A DNA stretch of 64,000 nucleotides, taken from NCBI GenBank assembly GCA_002803225.1, contig NXFV01001559.1:29913-93912 (forward strand). Reading direction: 5' to 3'. Below the pieces are notes generated by a model. The model did not search any database, had not been told where the DNA came from, and saw only the letters and a program-made list of their open reading frames with translations. This stretch comes from Gamarada debralockiae (taxonomy: Eukaryota; Ascomycota; Leotiomycetes; Helotiales; Hyphodiscaceae). Position numbers and translations under genes: made by a program. This document shows, piece by piece, positions 36,843 through 47,668 of the stretch (its first letter is position 1; every line of letters starts with the position of its first letter).

Positions 36843-37629
36843 GGTGGGAAGGAAACGTGTAAGACCAGGGAAGATTTGTCACGAACTTGGAGATTTTTCT
36901 GGTAGCCCTCCGCAGAATTCTAATTCTGTTTCTTGACACGAACAATGCTTGTATTGGTTGGTTGGTCCTCGATTTGAAAACACAACAGACGCCGAATCAC
37001 TGGATCTCAGTGAGCGAACAAGGTATGTATAGGCTGGTTCGTCCTCGATTTGAAATCAGCTGGGTGCACGACATGCGCCCATTCACTGAACCACAGTGAG
37101 TGAACAGGTTCCTCTGTACTTAGGGGTCTCTATCGTATTTTTAATTACATTTTCAATCGCTGATTTTGGAATAAAAATTTGGTTTGTCTCGTGCAGTAAA
37201 ATATTTACTTTGGTACTTTATTGAAGAGACGTCCCGCTAAAAGTCTCAGCCGCCAGATATATTTATAACATTTCCATCCTCGTTTCTTTTTCCTTTTCCC
37301 ATCCTAGGTTGGTCAGGGCGCTGCAATGCATGCGTTGGCTTCCTTTTTTCCGGCTTTGAACCAATCAATAGTAAAGGATACACCAGCCGCGGCTGAGCCT
37401 GGAACTCGATACAAATCCACAAGAGCGAAACAAGGCTCGTTCTTATATTGGCAAGGCTTCTTTTGGGATATCGCAATTGGAGGGGCTTTCCGTTGCGGTG
37501 GAATAATCGGCCGTTCAAAACGCGAAGCTTCCCCACGTCCTGGGCTCTCGCCGACAAGAATCCAAATCCCCAGATCTATCAAATCAATTACTGACTTCAA
37601 TTCAGTGATTGACTCTGTATTATTTCGCC
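36843..37629. other. Intergenic with a diverged tandem duplication
   Basis: Two related stretches of about 70 bp, 36954-37022 and 37035-37110, share TTGGT or TTCGT, then GTCCTCGATTTGAAA, then CAGTGAG-GAACA. The rest shows no gene. Confidence 0.45.
36954..37110. repeat. Imperfect tandem duplication, unit about 70 bp
   Basis: Both copies contain GTCCTCGATTTGAAA near the left and a TCACTG...CAGTGAG(C/T)GAACA block near the right; the middles have diverged. It lies between the coiled-coil gene and the Pro/Gln-rich gene and has no coding potential. Confidence 0.6.
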
Positions 37630-39804
37630 ATGCCGTTCGATTATGAGGAATATCAGAAGAAGTGTAATACACTCACGACAGAGCAGCTGCATAAGGAGTG
37701 GGAGAACTACACTCGACAGATTGCTGGAGGTGCAACATCAACTGCAACGAGTGTTCTTTTCTCTCCTCTGACGGCGGGTATATCGCTTGTTGGTCTTGGG
37801 TTGTCAGCTCCGCGCATCCATAATGCTCGAAAGAAGAGAGAAATCATAGAAGCTGGCCTGCAAGCTCGAGGAACTACACACAACACTAGAAAGCGCGATG
37901 TTATTGCTCCGATGGCAATAGCAGGAACACTGGGGGGATTGACATTGGGCCTTGCTGGTCCTGGAGCTGACATGATTGCTGGGGCGGCAGTGGGACACGG
38001 CATGGAATACGCCGTCAGTCATGTGGCGCTTGAAACGACAGGAGCAGTGATTGAGCATTCGCACGACGAGCACTCGAAGAAGAAGGCGGATGAGAAGCTC
38101 AAAATGCAGTATCAAAATTTCCAGCAGCAGTATGTCCAGGAACAGGCAAAGCTACAAAGTACGCAACCTCAGTTGGGCAATCCACAAATAGGATTGGAAG
38201 CACCTTTGCTTGTGCCGCAACACTCCCGACCAGGAACACCTCAGCCAAACCAAATACCTCAAACCCAGTTGAGCGATCCCAATCCCGGATTTCAAATTCC
38301 CCCTCCTATTCCACAATATTCTCGACCAGGAACACCACAGCCGAGCCAGATATCTCAATATCAACCGCAGCTCCCAGACCAAGGCCAGAAGTACGAGTAC
38401 GTTCCTGTACCAGCCGCTCACGGCAGCTCGATTTCATACCAGCCCGCATTACATCAACAGCAGTTCGCCCTACCAGTGACAGCCATCCAGCCTCAAGTGG
38501 CTAACGTAATGCCCCACTACCAGCCCATTCAGCAGCCTGAGAAGTACCTTGTCACTATACCTACTCAAGCTGGAACCGTGGCTCCACAGAGTTATTTCCC
38601 CGAGAAGACGGTAGCTTATGCTTCCACTGCTCCCCAGAACGAACCCTCTGGACCCTCTCCTTGCCCGTCTCCATTGCCTCAGTATTCAGGTCCGGAGCCC
38701 TCTCCAATGTTTCAGAAGTGAGCCTTAGCCATCTACTTCATTCATTTTATAATTTGCTACTAGGACTATGCTAACATGTGATACTCAGCAATCCCCAAGA
38801 ACTGTCCGCTGAAAGTCCAACGTCGACAGGCACCCACCCGAATAATCGTCCGAACATGCATATTGACCTGCCGCCTGCACCACCTACGATGGAAGAGGAA
38901 ATATTGTTCCTAAAGGCCCGAATCATTCAGTTGGAAATCGAGAAGCGCGAAGCAGTTGCACCTCAGCAAACACCCCAAGCAGGCAACGTTGAAGGGAAAG
39001 AGCCTCAGCCGGCGTTGATGTTGACACCACCTTCAACTTACCAAGCACAAGAGCAGCCATTCTATCCACCCCCGCCAGCGTCTCCAGGTGAGTTATATTG
39101 GGGAGCGGAGTATTTCATGAGCTAGGACTCATGAACCAAGTCTCCGTAGCAGAATCCTTCAGATGGAGTAAACGATTACTGACTTTACGATTTCTACAGC
39201 TCTGCCACCCGAGTCTCCAAGCATTTTGTCTCATCAATATCAGCCTCCAACTCAGTCTCAACAATACTTCCCACCACCGCCACCATCGCCATACCCGCAA
39301 GCCCCAATTTCTGCACCTCCTCCACCACCAGTCCAATCTTTATACTCCTACCAACCGCAGAACTATGTTCCGCATTCTCCTTCGCCAAAGCCTCAGCAAC
39401 CGCAGCCGCAGTTTCAGAGACACGACAGCGGCTACTATTCCAACGCTCCAACGCCATCCTCATCCAACAGACTCTCACAGTCTTACATTCCAAGTCCAAC
39501 CGGCCACCCCATTCGTCCACAAGAAACTGGAAGTTCACAGCATAGTCACAATCCATCGATCAGCTCCTACCAGCCATCTCCACTGTCACCTGCTCCGCCG
39601 CCCTACCTCTCTCCTCCACTTGGTGGTCCACCGACGGGATCCGGGAAGGATTACTTTGGCCAAGGTGTTCCCTCATCTTCTCCGAGTGATCAGGGGCAAA
39701 GCCATCATGACACTCAGGGGTGGCAATGGGGTATGGCGGCTCCTGTGGGGGTTTCGGGTGCTCCGAACCTTCAGTATCCGCCCCCACCTTCGTGGAGAGG
39801 ATGA
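37630..39804 (+). CDS. Pro/Gln-rich hypothetical protein with glycine-rich hydrophobic N-terminus
   Basis: Three exons (37630-38717, 38789-39087, 39200-39804) sum to 663 residues; the start ATG reads MPFDYEEYQKKCNTLT. I do not recognise the family. Residues 30-130 hold two hydrophobic, glycine-rich segments (FSPLTAGISLVGLGLSAP and APMAIAGTLGGLTLGLAGPGADMIAGAAVG) that could be membrane or helical-hairpin regions. Next is a short helical stretch (KKKADEKLKMQYQNFQQQYVQEQAKL). Most of the rest is Pro/Gln/Ser/Tyr-rich, with repeats of the type PQHSRPGTPQP and PQYSRPGTPQP, and one short coiled coil (EEEILFLKARIIQLEIEKREA). The second intron (39088-39199) carries a perfect 8-bp inverted repeat and a branch region like the introner-like copies. 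Low-complexity tails suggest a scaffold or adaptor. Confidence 0.7.
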
Positions 39805-40422
39805 AGGAAGGAGGAGTATACGGAGCGGGGTCAGACGAAACAAACGAATTGCTAGTTTAATATTATGTGGAAAATGAATTATGTGTGCCCTCAGAATATT
39901 TTGTGACTTTTACCCATTTCATATGTTTCCAGAACAGTATCGATTTCATCCAAATCCGGTACATCTCATGATCAGGAGCCCACACGCAAGGTCCACTCCA
40001 TGGGGAGTAATATTAACCACTTGAATCGCTCAACTGCGGTTATGCCTGGTCCTCGGCGGCAATTGAAGCGCCTGCCAACCTTCATATCATCTTAAGCGCA
40101 GGGGGAAGGCCCCTGGATTATGTTGATTCACGTGACCCTTGGAAATCGGCTTGGCAACCCCGCTGATTGTCGTATCTCAAGTTCAGTGCTGCTGGACCGC
40201 CATGCCATCGCAAATTGCCAACAGCTCACGGTTAGTTTGAGTACCACTAGGTCTTCAATGAGTGTAGGATCCCATTGTCCATCGATGTTGAATATCGCCG
40301 TAACCATGACGGCGACAGCCTGTAAGTGCAGCTTTCGTGCTAACGATCCCGTTCTCCACATGCAGGGCTAAGATTATTCAAGTCATCTGCGAAAGCACGT
40401 AAAAGTAGAAAATTGTGCAGCA
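39805..40422. other. Intergenic with a TCACGTGA palindrome
   Basis: No supported gene. TCACGTGA at 40128-40135 lies about 290 bases upstream of the HET gene start. Confidence 0.45.
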
Positions 40423-42729
40423 ATGATGAGTCTAGTCACTCCAACAAAGCGGAAGTCAGAAGCACTTGAGGAGTATGGTTCCTTGGAGTCCAATTTGCTC
40501 CATCATGAACCCAATGAGGCTCCCATCACTGCCCACGCTTCTTCTACTTCGGTGCAGCCGCTATGTTCTAAATGCTCATCCATCGATTTCAGCCGAGTTA
40601 AACCAAATCCCCGCGAGTGGAAATGGTCTGCGTTGAGGCTCGGAACTCTGTCCGAAATCGTTCTAGAACCTGAATGTCCTCTATGCCAACTCTTCTCTTC
40701 TATGGCCAGTCTTACCCAGCAAGGGGATAGTCATAATCTGGAGACCATATTCCATCTATGCTCTTTCTATACCTCAGCAATGTATGGTCATAAATGGCGA
40801 AATACTCGATCTCTCTACAATGTTCTGGATTCCGCATCTTTCGCTATCATCGACGAGCATTCCCTCAATGACAAAGAGAAATGGTTTGGGAAAGAACGGA
40901 AACTGTCGAATGATCTTTGGGTATCAAGGACCGCAATACAACGAAGTGGCTGGCTGACTCCAGCAAATGTCTCGGAGAGAGTCAGCCATCGGTTTGCTGC
41001 GAATCTACTGGGAGCTGAGGTCGATTTTGGCATTCTGAAGGGCTGGCTGGACTTCTGTGCAATAAATCATGTCGATACATGTGCCCTCATCAACCAGAGG
41101 CCGTTGGTAGGCCTGAGAGTCATTGATTGTCAGACCGGCACTATAGTTCACGCGACTTCAGATTGTAATTACCTAGCCCTGAGTTATGTCTGGGGCTCGA
41201 CAGCTTCTTCAAATGACGTAAGTCAAGAAGAAACCAACCTACTTGATGGCAATACTCCAAATCTCGTCAAGGATGCCATCATCGCCACGAAACGTCTCGG
41301 GTATCGGTATCTGTGGGTTGACAGGTATTGCATTTCCCAACATGCGGAGGAGCGGCATTCGCAAATCAATCAAATGGATTTGGTATACAGCAAGGCTCAA
41401 GCTACGATCATCGCTGCTGCAAGCAATGGCCCCGCGATGGGACTCGCTGGTGTTGAGAGTAAACTACGCTCCCCGTCAGTCATGATGAAGATCGGTGAGG
41501 AGTTGTATGCTTATGTACCTCCTGATCCATCGAGGGAGATCATCCAGTCGGCATGGAATAGTAGGGGCTGGACTCATCAAGAGACTATCCTCTCAAGGCG
41601 ACGAATTTTCTTTTGCAGCAATCAGTAAGCGCCCAAGGAAAATCTATTATGCCTCCGTAATTTGAGACGATATCTCAGTCACTCTCGTTTAATCAACGAT
41701 TGAAAATGCTGACTTCCCCACAGAGTCTATTTCGAATGCAATGGCATGCGGTGCTGCGATGCAATTGATTTTCCGTTAGAGATGCTTCACACCAAGAACC
41801 TCAAGGCTTTCTCCAAGTGGAACCGGCCAGGGTTGTTTGAGCCTGTACGGCGGAAGCAGTATCCCTTGGACGATGTGCGAGACCGTCTAGCAGAATACAC
41901 AAGGCGCTCCTTCACTCGGCCAGAAGATATTTTAAACGGCATCATGGGTACATTCCACGCTTTTGAGAACGTATATGGATCATTCAGGCATTATTGGGGC
42001 ATACCGATTGTCCCAGATGTTACCTTGGAAGCTGATCGAGGAACAGTTCGCCGGTCAAGTCGCGAAGAGCAATTTCTGACTGGCCTGTGCTGGTACTTCA
42101 TCGCAGGAGGAAAACGAAGACCTGGATTTCCAAGCTGGTCCTGGGCAGGCTGGTATGGAAGATTGAAACCCCATTTTGAATATGACGGCTACATACGAAA
42201 TACGCATGGCTTCAAGATTTGGCTGGAGTCAATCTTCCCCTCGCTACTGGACTTGCAGACATTCTGCGATGGTCCTGTAGAGCATTTCCCAAGGTATTCG
42301 AATCCATACATTCTTATCGAAGCGGCATTTCTCAAAGTACGGTTTCGACCGAGTCGAATATCGGGGCCGCACGTACGATCACAATGGCAGGCAGTTCTGG
42401 AAATGGAAAATGGAAGCTCGATATACGCGCCATTTTTCCTCACTCCAGATTTAAAAGAGGGAGACGAGCTGTATGAAAGGCTGCTCTCGAAAGCGTGGAG
42501 TGGCTTTCTCATGGGAGATCGACTGAAAACTTACTATGCTGGGGCTGGCAAGGCGGAGAAACGAGTGCTCCAGAATGCCGCCAACGCCTCTCCTCATGTC
42601 GTAATAATGGTCGTGGAGGAGAAGGAGGATACTGCCGAACGGATCGGAACCATCGAATTTGACGAGGACAGTGACAGAGATAAGTTAAGGCGTGTCCCCA
42701 AACGAACTCGAACGTTACGACTGGGTTGA
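40423..42729 (+). CDS. HET-domain (heterokaryon incompatibility-type) protein
   Basis: Two exons (40423-41624, 41724-42729) sum to 735 residues. The HET domain is recognisable by its three conserved blocks: NYLALSYVWG at about residue 248, YRYLWVDRYCISQHAEERHSQINQMDLVYSKAQATIIAA, and NSRGWTHQETILSRRRIFFC across the intron. The N-terminus has a Cys pair (CSKCSS, ECPLCQLF) seen in many HET proteins. No NACHT, ankyrin or WD repeat is attached, so this is the stand-alone class. HET proteins mediate non-self recognition and cell death in fungi, but most members have no tested role. The intron ends in AATGCTGACTTCCCCACAG, close to the introner-like branch region. Confidence 0.9.
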
Positions 42730-44554
42730 TAGCTGTTTTCACGGCGAAAGGTCGAATCCGATCTGATCTTCCGGCAGAGTACGACGCTCCAAGTAAAGGA
42801 GACGATTTGGTCCCGAACGCGAATCCCGGTAAGGAGAAAATTGTCACTCGCAGGCCAAGAGTGAGAAGAAGACCAATGGCTGAGACGTTTTAGCAAAAGA
42901 AAAAAAAAATCCTCTGCAGGGTTAAGATTTCTAGGAAGAGATGCAATAGTTGGGCAATGGACTATCTAAAGACCGAGAAGAGAAGTCTTTGCCTCTTAGG
43001 CCAAGGGCTTTCATTCTTTCACTCCAGAGGATCCACATTCAGATGCCTTAGAGGAGCATAAAAGAATTCACCCCCCACGACCAGTAAAGTCTTTCGGCCA
43101 AAAAATTCGTCTGTCAGAGGTCCAGACTCACTCAACGGACCTGGGAGGTTTCTGGCGCTTGCGAATATTAGGCATTGATCAGGAGCTTTCCGTCCCCTTT
43201 CGTACTAACGATGGCTTGGGTTGCTTTTGCGAACGCGCGATCTGTGGGGTGATCAGTCTAGTCATGTCGACAGCCTTGAAGGTCGACACTGAGAGTATTA
43301 TCGACAGCGACAACACTGTTGATGCAGCAAACAATCGACAACGAAATAGGGAATGCTGACAACTGCTGACTTCCCGTCCACTGTCCAGGCAGTCATGGAA
43401 AGGTGTCTTTGACGTTGGAAAAGGTGCAAGGAGCCTCTGAATACTCTGGTTTCCCGAACAATTGATGACATCCTCTGCTACTCTAGCGATCTGAGATGTG
43501 AACGCGATCTAGTTGGTTGTCTTTCAAATTGAGAATCTCGAAGTAGGCATTTATAGTTGCAAAGAGCGGACAAATCAGCCCTTCAAAGGAAGTTCACGAT
43601 TGTATATTACAGTAGTGTTGTTCCAACTCCAACTGCCCGCCAGCCCTTAGTCCGTTAAAGACAAGTGCCTTGTTCTCTAGGTTTCTCGCAACACGTTGAA
43701 ATTTTGACACACGAAGTGGTAATGAAGGAGAGAAACAGATCTATATTTTCCGTATTAACTATGTGGAGGTATTCCTGCCTTCTCAGGAGAAATCGTTGCA
43801 GCATTGATCCGCTGCAGAGGTGTGGTGGAGTGAAAGTCACACGACAATTCACTATGAAGCGAGTTCCATCCAGTCTGTCCGATTGAAGCTAAGATGAATT
43901 CGATTTCTCTCGTGAACAATAGCAATTTTCAACTCCTCGGACAGGCCGATACGAATGGGATGATTACGCATTCAAACAACTGCCAAAGACTTTTTTCACA
44001 GACAACTTCCCCCGCAAAATGGATTTGCAGTTGACTCGATGTGATCGAGTAAAAGTCAACCTTATCTTTCCCCATGCGAGAAAAGATCGGAGGCTTGCAT
44101 GGAAGGTGCCTTCCACCCAATAGAGTTCCTTGATAAGGGTCGCTAGAAAGCTTGGACACCAACTCGCCGCGCCCGCCAGATGAGGCCGTCTCGTTCTGAT
44201 TTGTCGGCAATGTCTATCATGCCCGCGGCAGGCCGATCCCCACGCCGGTCATTTCTACATGCATGATGAAGAAGTACCATTTTGCGTCATCATCCTAAGA
44301 AATGTACTTTCCTAGCTTTTTTTGCTACAAGGTCACATTCGCTGGGCTGGGGCTAGGCTGGGCTGAACAATTCCAAGTCGAAGGGTCCTAAAATTCAGCG
44401 ATAAGGGGTCCGAGATAAGCGGCAAGCGAACGTCCTCTTTCCATCATACTGTCTTAGGCCCCCGAGGGCTTTTGGCCTCCCTGGAAAATATCGGCGAGGC
44501 CGTCATGTATGATGATCATACTCTACATGCAGTTACTTCTATATAATATATCTA
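42730..44554. other. Gene-free stretch, 1.8 kb
   Basis: Between the HET gene and the permease. Contains an A-rich run near 42897-42910. Short frames on both strands show no family resemblance. I see no transposon ends or RNA genes. Confidence 0.45.
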
Positions 44555-47500
44555 ATGCCCGCCTCTCAAGATGAGGAACCAGAATCCAACAACTCCTCAT
44601 CTCAAGAGCGATATCTCGACAGTTCGAAAAGTTTCGCAGACCGGGAAACGGCTCCGTTGCTCGCTGGTCTATCCTCAGAATTCCAACGACCCAGACGTCA
44701 TACCAACGACAGCTTGACAACCGCATTTGGATTACAGCCAGAGGAAGTATGCGATTCTCCCAGCAACTGTTTCTATATTGTGGCCGGATTCATGAGTTCT
44801 TCTCCCGACATCGACCTCAGAGAGTATCTTGGAGTTTGAAACTACTTGGCTCCGATCTTTCAGCTGTTTTGATCAATTACTGACTCCAAGATTTTCACAG
44901 TTCCAAACGAGAACTCAAGAAAGAGACCGAGTTTATTATTCATCGGACGAAACTTTCTTCTTCGACTTCATAATGGAGAAGATCAAGTCTACTAAGTTTG
45001 CCCACTTTGTGGACAAGTTAGCAGTGGACTGGCTTGACCAATGCTCAGTAAGGATAATCGGTTCTTTGTCTTCCAACCCCCGATCTCACTCATGTTTCGT
45101 CTCCTGTACTCCATTTACTCACGACCTTTCCTAATGCAGCGACTTGAGTACTTCCGTTGCTCTTGAGACACTCTTGATGAATAAGTGCTGACTCCTCGAT
45201 TCCCTAGGTTGATGTTGAACAACCATGACTTGAAGCCTGGTATGTCTACACCGGAAAGACCAGGAGGACATATGTCTAACATAATTCTCAGTGGAGCCAG
45301 AACGCCGGCAATGGGGACCCTGGAATTTCGTCGGGTTCTGGGTTGCGGACAGCTTCAATATCGTGAGTTCTCTTTCGAGTACTGTGTTAGTTGGAATATA
45401 AGATGTTATTTGTTTATTTGTTTCAGAGACCAAGAATCTCCACATCGGATAGCTACGGGGTATCTCTGATATCCTACAGCTCCATCACTGAGTCAGAGTG
45501 AGCGATCGGGCTCTTTTGGCTCAGAGACACTTTCTTCAGCCTCCCGATCGCCGAAATAGAGTGAAGGAATAATATCCTATATTTCAATGTAAAGGTATAG
45601 AAGTTGATCCTTCGCTAACAAATGTCTCAGAACACATGGATGATCTCATCTTCCATGATAGTACCTGCAGTCGGTCTCTCTTGGTGGGAGTCATGGATTT
45701 GTGTCTGGCTTGGATACACCATCGCGGCTTGCTTCGTCTGTCTCACAGGAAGAATCGGAGCTACGTACCACATCTCCTTCCCAGTCGTCAGCCGAGCTAG
45801 CTTTGGAATCTGGGGTGCTCTCTGGCCTGTGTTTAACCGCGCAGCAATGGCTTGTATCTGGTATGGTGTCCAGGCTTGGATTGGAGGAGAATGTGTTCGT
45901 CTCATGATCTGCGCTATCGTAAGTCATAATTGGGGAGCAGATGCTCCAGACAAATTCCGAATAAACCAATTGCTGACTGTCTTGTTATTTAGTGGCCATC
46001 CTTTTATAATAGTAAGTAATTCTCGGCAAACACATTTCCTATTGTAGCTGGATTGGCGAGTCCTGAGAGCATATTCGGTTTTAATAATCGACGTTATGAG
46101 TAAAGACCAATCTCTGTACTCATGTAACCTGCTGGGCTCTGGAATTTCCTTTATCTGTCCATTTTGAGTCAATGCTGATTCCAAGGTCTGCATAGTCCAT
46201 AACGGAATTCCCAACTCTGGTACCAACACTAGGGATTTCGTCTCATTCTTCGTCTTTTGGCTGTGCTCCCTACCAGCCATCTGGTTCCCAGTCCACAAGA
46301 TCCGACACTTGTTCACTGTCAAGGCCTATGTCGTCCCGACAGCCGGTATCTCTTTCTTCATCTGGGCTATCGTCCGTGCTAAGGGCATTGGTCCCATCGT
46401 CCGCCAACCTGCGACTGCACATGGCTCTAAGCTAGCTTGGGGCATGGTTACTGGGATCATGAGCGCCATCGCTAACTTCGCAACACTCATTGTGGTATGT
46501 ATACCCCTGCCGCAGTAATTGGGATACGAGACATCAATCATTCTGTCCGTTTCAGCGGATGAAGCTCAGATATTTCGGATGGCTAGAGACTATTCAAAAT
46601 GTCCTTAGAGTCAATCGTTGAACTGCAATGAACAACTTAGTTTTGCAAGTTCATATGAGACTTCTTCCAAGTTTCCGATCGCTGTTGTGGATTGAAAGAT
46701 TAGTCTCTTATATCTCAATTAATCTAGTACCTTACAATAATAGAATTTCTCTGACATCTCACTAGAACGATCCAGATTTCGCCAGATTTGCTCGCAAACC
46801 AAAGGATGCGCTCTGGTCTCAACTTATCACCATTCCAGTCGGCTTCGCTGTTACCTCATTCATCGGTATCATTGTGTCATCCTCTTCAACTGTCATCTTT
46901 GGCCAACCAATCTGGAATCCCCTCGATCTCCTTCAATCCTTCCTGAACGAAGGCACCCACCAAAACCGTGCCGGCGTGTTCTTTGTCGCTCTGGCTTTTG
47001 CTCTCGCTCAGCTTGGCACCAACATCGCAGCCAACAGCGTCTCAGCGGGCACTGATATGACTGCTCTTCTACCCCGCTTCCTCAACATCCGTCGTGGAGG
47101 CTACGTCTGCGCTCTCGTTGGTCTTGTCATGTGTCCTTGGAACCTGTTGTCCAGCTCAAACAACTTCACCACCTACCTTTCCGCTTACTCTGTCTTCCTC
47201 TCTTCAATCGCTGGTGTTATTGTAAGCGATTACTACTTCGTGCGCCGCGGCTATCTCCAGATCAGGGATCTTTATTCGGCCAAGAAGACCTCCCCCTACT
47301 ACTTCACAGCCGGATTTCATTGGAGAGGATACGCAGCATACATTGCAGGTATCCTCATCAATATCGTGGGATTCGTCGGAGCCATAGGGAAGCCTGTCCC
47401 AATGGGTGCTACTTATATCTACAGAGTCAACTTCTTCTGCGGCTTCATTATCGCAGGAGGAACATACTGGATACTTTGCCAATTTTCCCCAGTTCCAGCG

Positions 47501-47668
47501 ACAAGTGACGTCTGGATGGAGGTTGGAGATGATATTGTTGATCCCCGCATGGCATATGGCAATGATACTGGTAGCGAGTATGACGAGGAGAGAGCAGCAG
47601 AAAACCCTAAGTTCAAGGGAGGCGAGGTTACAGAGACTGCATATGGGAAGAGGGATTTGGAAATGTGA
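44555..47668 (+). CDS. NCS1-family nucleobase/allantoin-type permease, frame interrupted once
   Basis: Plasma-membrane symporter family (Fur/Dal type). Exons 44555-44746, 44901-45047, 45208-45239, 45292-45362, 45631-45918, 45993-46011, 46196-46494 and 46766-47668 give the family order: [99 protein letters not shown] and [30 protein letters not shown], with about 12 membrane segments and an acidic C-tail. The exon sum is one base over. In exon 2 the frame from the start reads [12 protein letters not shown], but just before the donor a different frame spells TGLTNAQ, which is what should precede [10 protein letters not shown]. So one base is surplus around 45024-45031. An 8-nt microexon at 45140-45147 would also restore the frame but is less convincing. 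Substrate unknown. Eight exons, two under 35 nt, and two repeated intron families make this gene exceptional. Confidence 0.85.
44747..44900 (+). repeat. Introner-like intron copy 4 (permease)
   Basis: A 154-nt intron. It shares 16 identical bases (44783-44798) with kinase intron 7014-7161, and 38 of its last 44 bases with kinase intron 7604-7782. Its 5' part aligns with intron 46012-46195 (GATTCTC, GCAA, TTTC-TATTGT, GGATT, GAGT blocks). It is the copy that links the others. Confidence 0.75.
45363..45630 (+). repeat. Long repeated-class intron (permease)
   Basis: A 268-nt intron that joins ADSFNI to NTWMIS without frame change. Shared with intron 46495-46765 are GTTTCAG, GGAT-GCTA, GAGAC--TTCTTC and CCGATCGC-G blocks in the same order. 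Shared with intergenic 2302-2560 is AGTGAGCGATC. Confidence 0.55.
46012..46195 (+). repeat. Introner-like intron copy 5 (permease)
   Basis: A 184-nt intron. Its start, GTAAGTAATTCTCGG, matches kinase intron 4464-4617 at 14 of 15 bases. CATTT, CCTATT and GCGAGTCCT follow as in kinase intron 7604-7782. The end, TTTTGAGTCAATGCTGATTC, matches the branch region of copies 3 and 4. Confidence 0.65.
46495..46765 (+). repeat. Long repeated-class intron (permease)
   Basis: A 271-nt intron joining FATLIV to NDPDFAR. Blocks match the SAC phosphatase intron 11108-11384 (18 of 23 bases, plus a 12-base identity), the permease intron 45363-45630, and the intergenic copy at 2302-2560 (17 of 18). Confidence 0.6.

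Noticed and set aside
36843..37240. Tandem stretch as a CRISPR-like array
   Set aside because: Only two diverged copies, no regular spacers, and the genome is eukaryotic.
45140..45147. 8-nt microexon as the preferred permease model
   Set aside because: It restores frame, but any length of 2 modulo 3 would; the frame just before the donor already spells the conserved TGLTNAQ, so a surplus base explains more.
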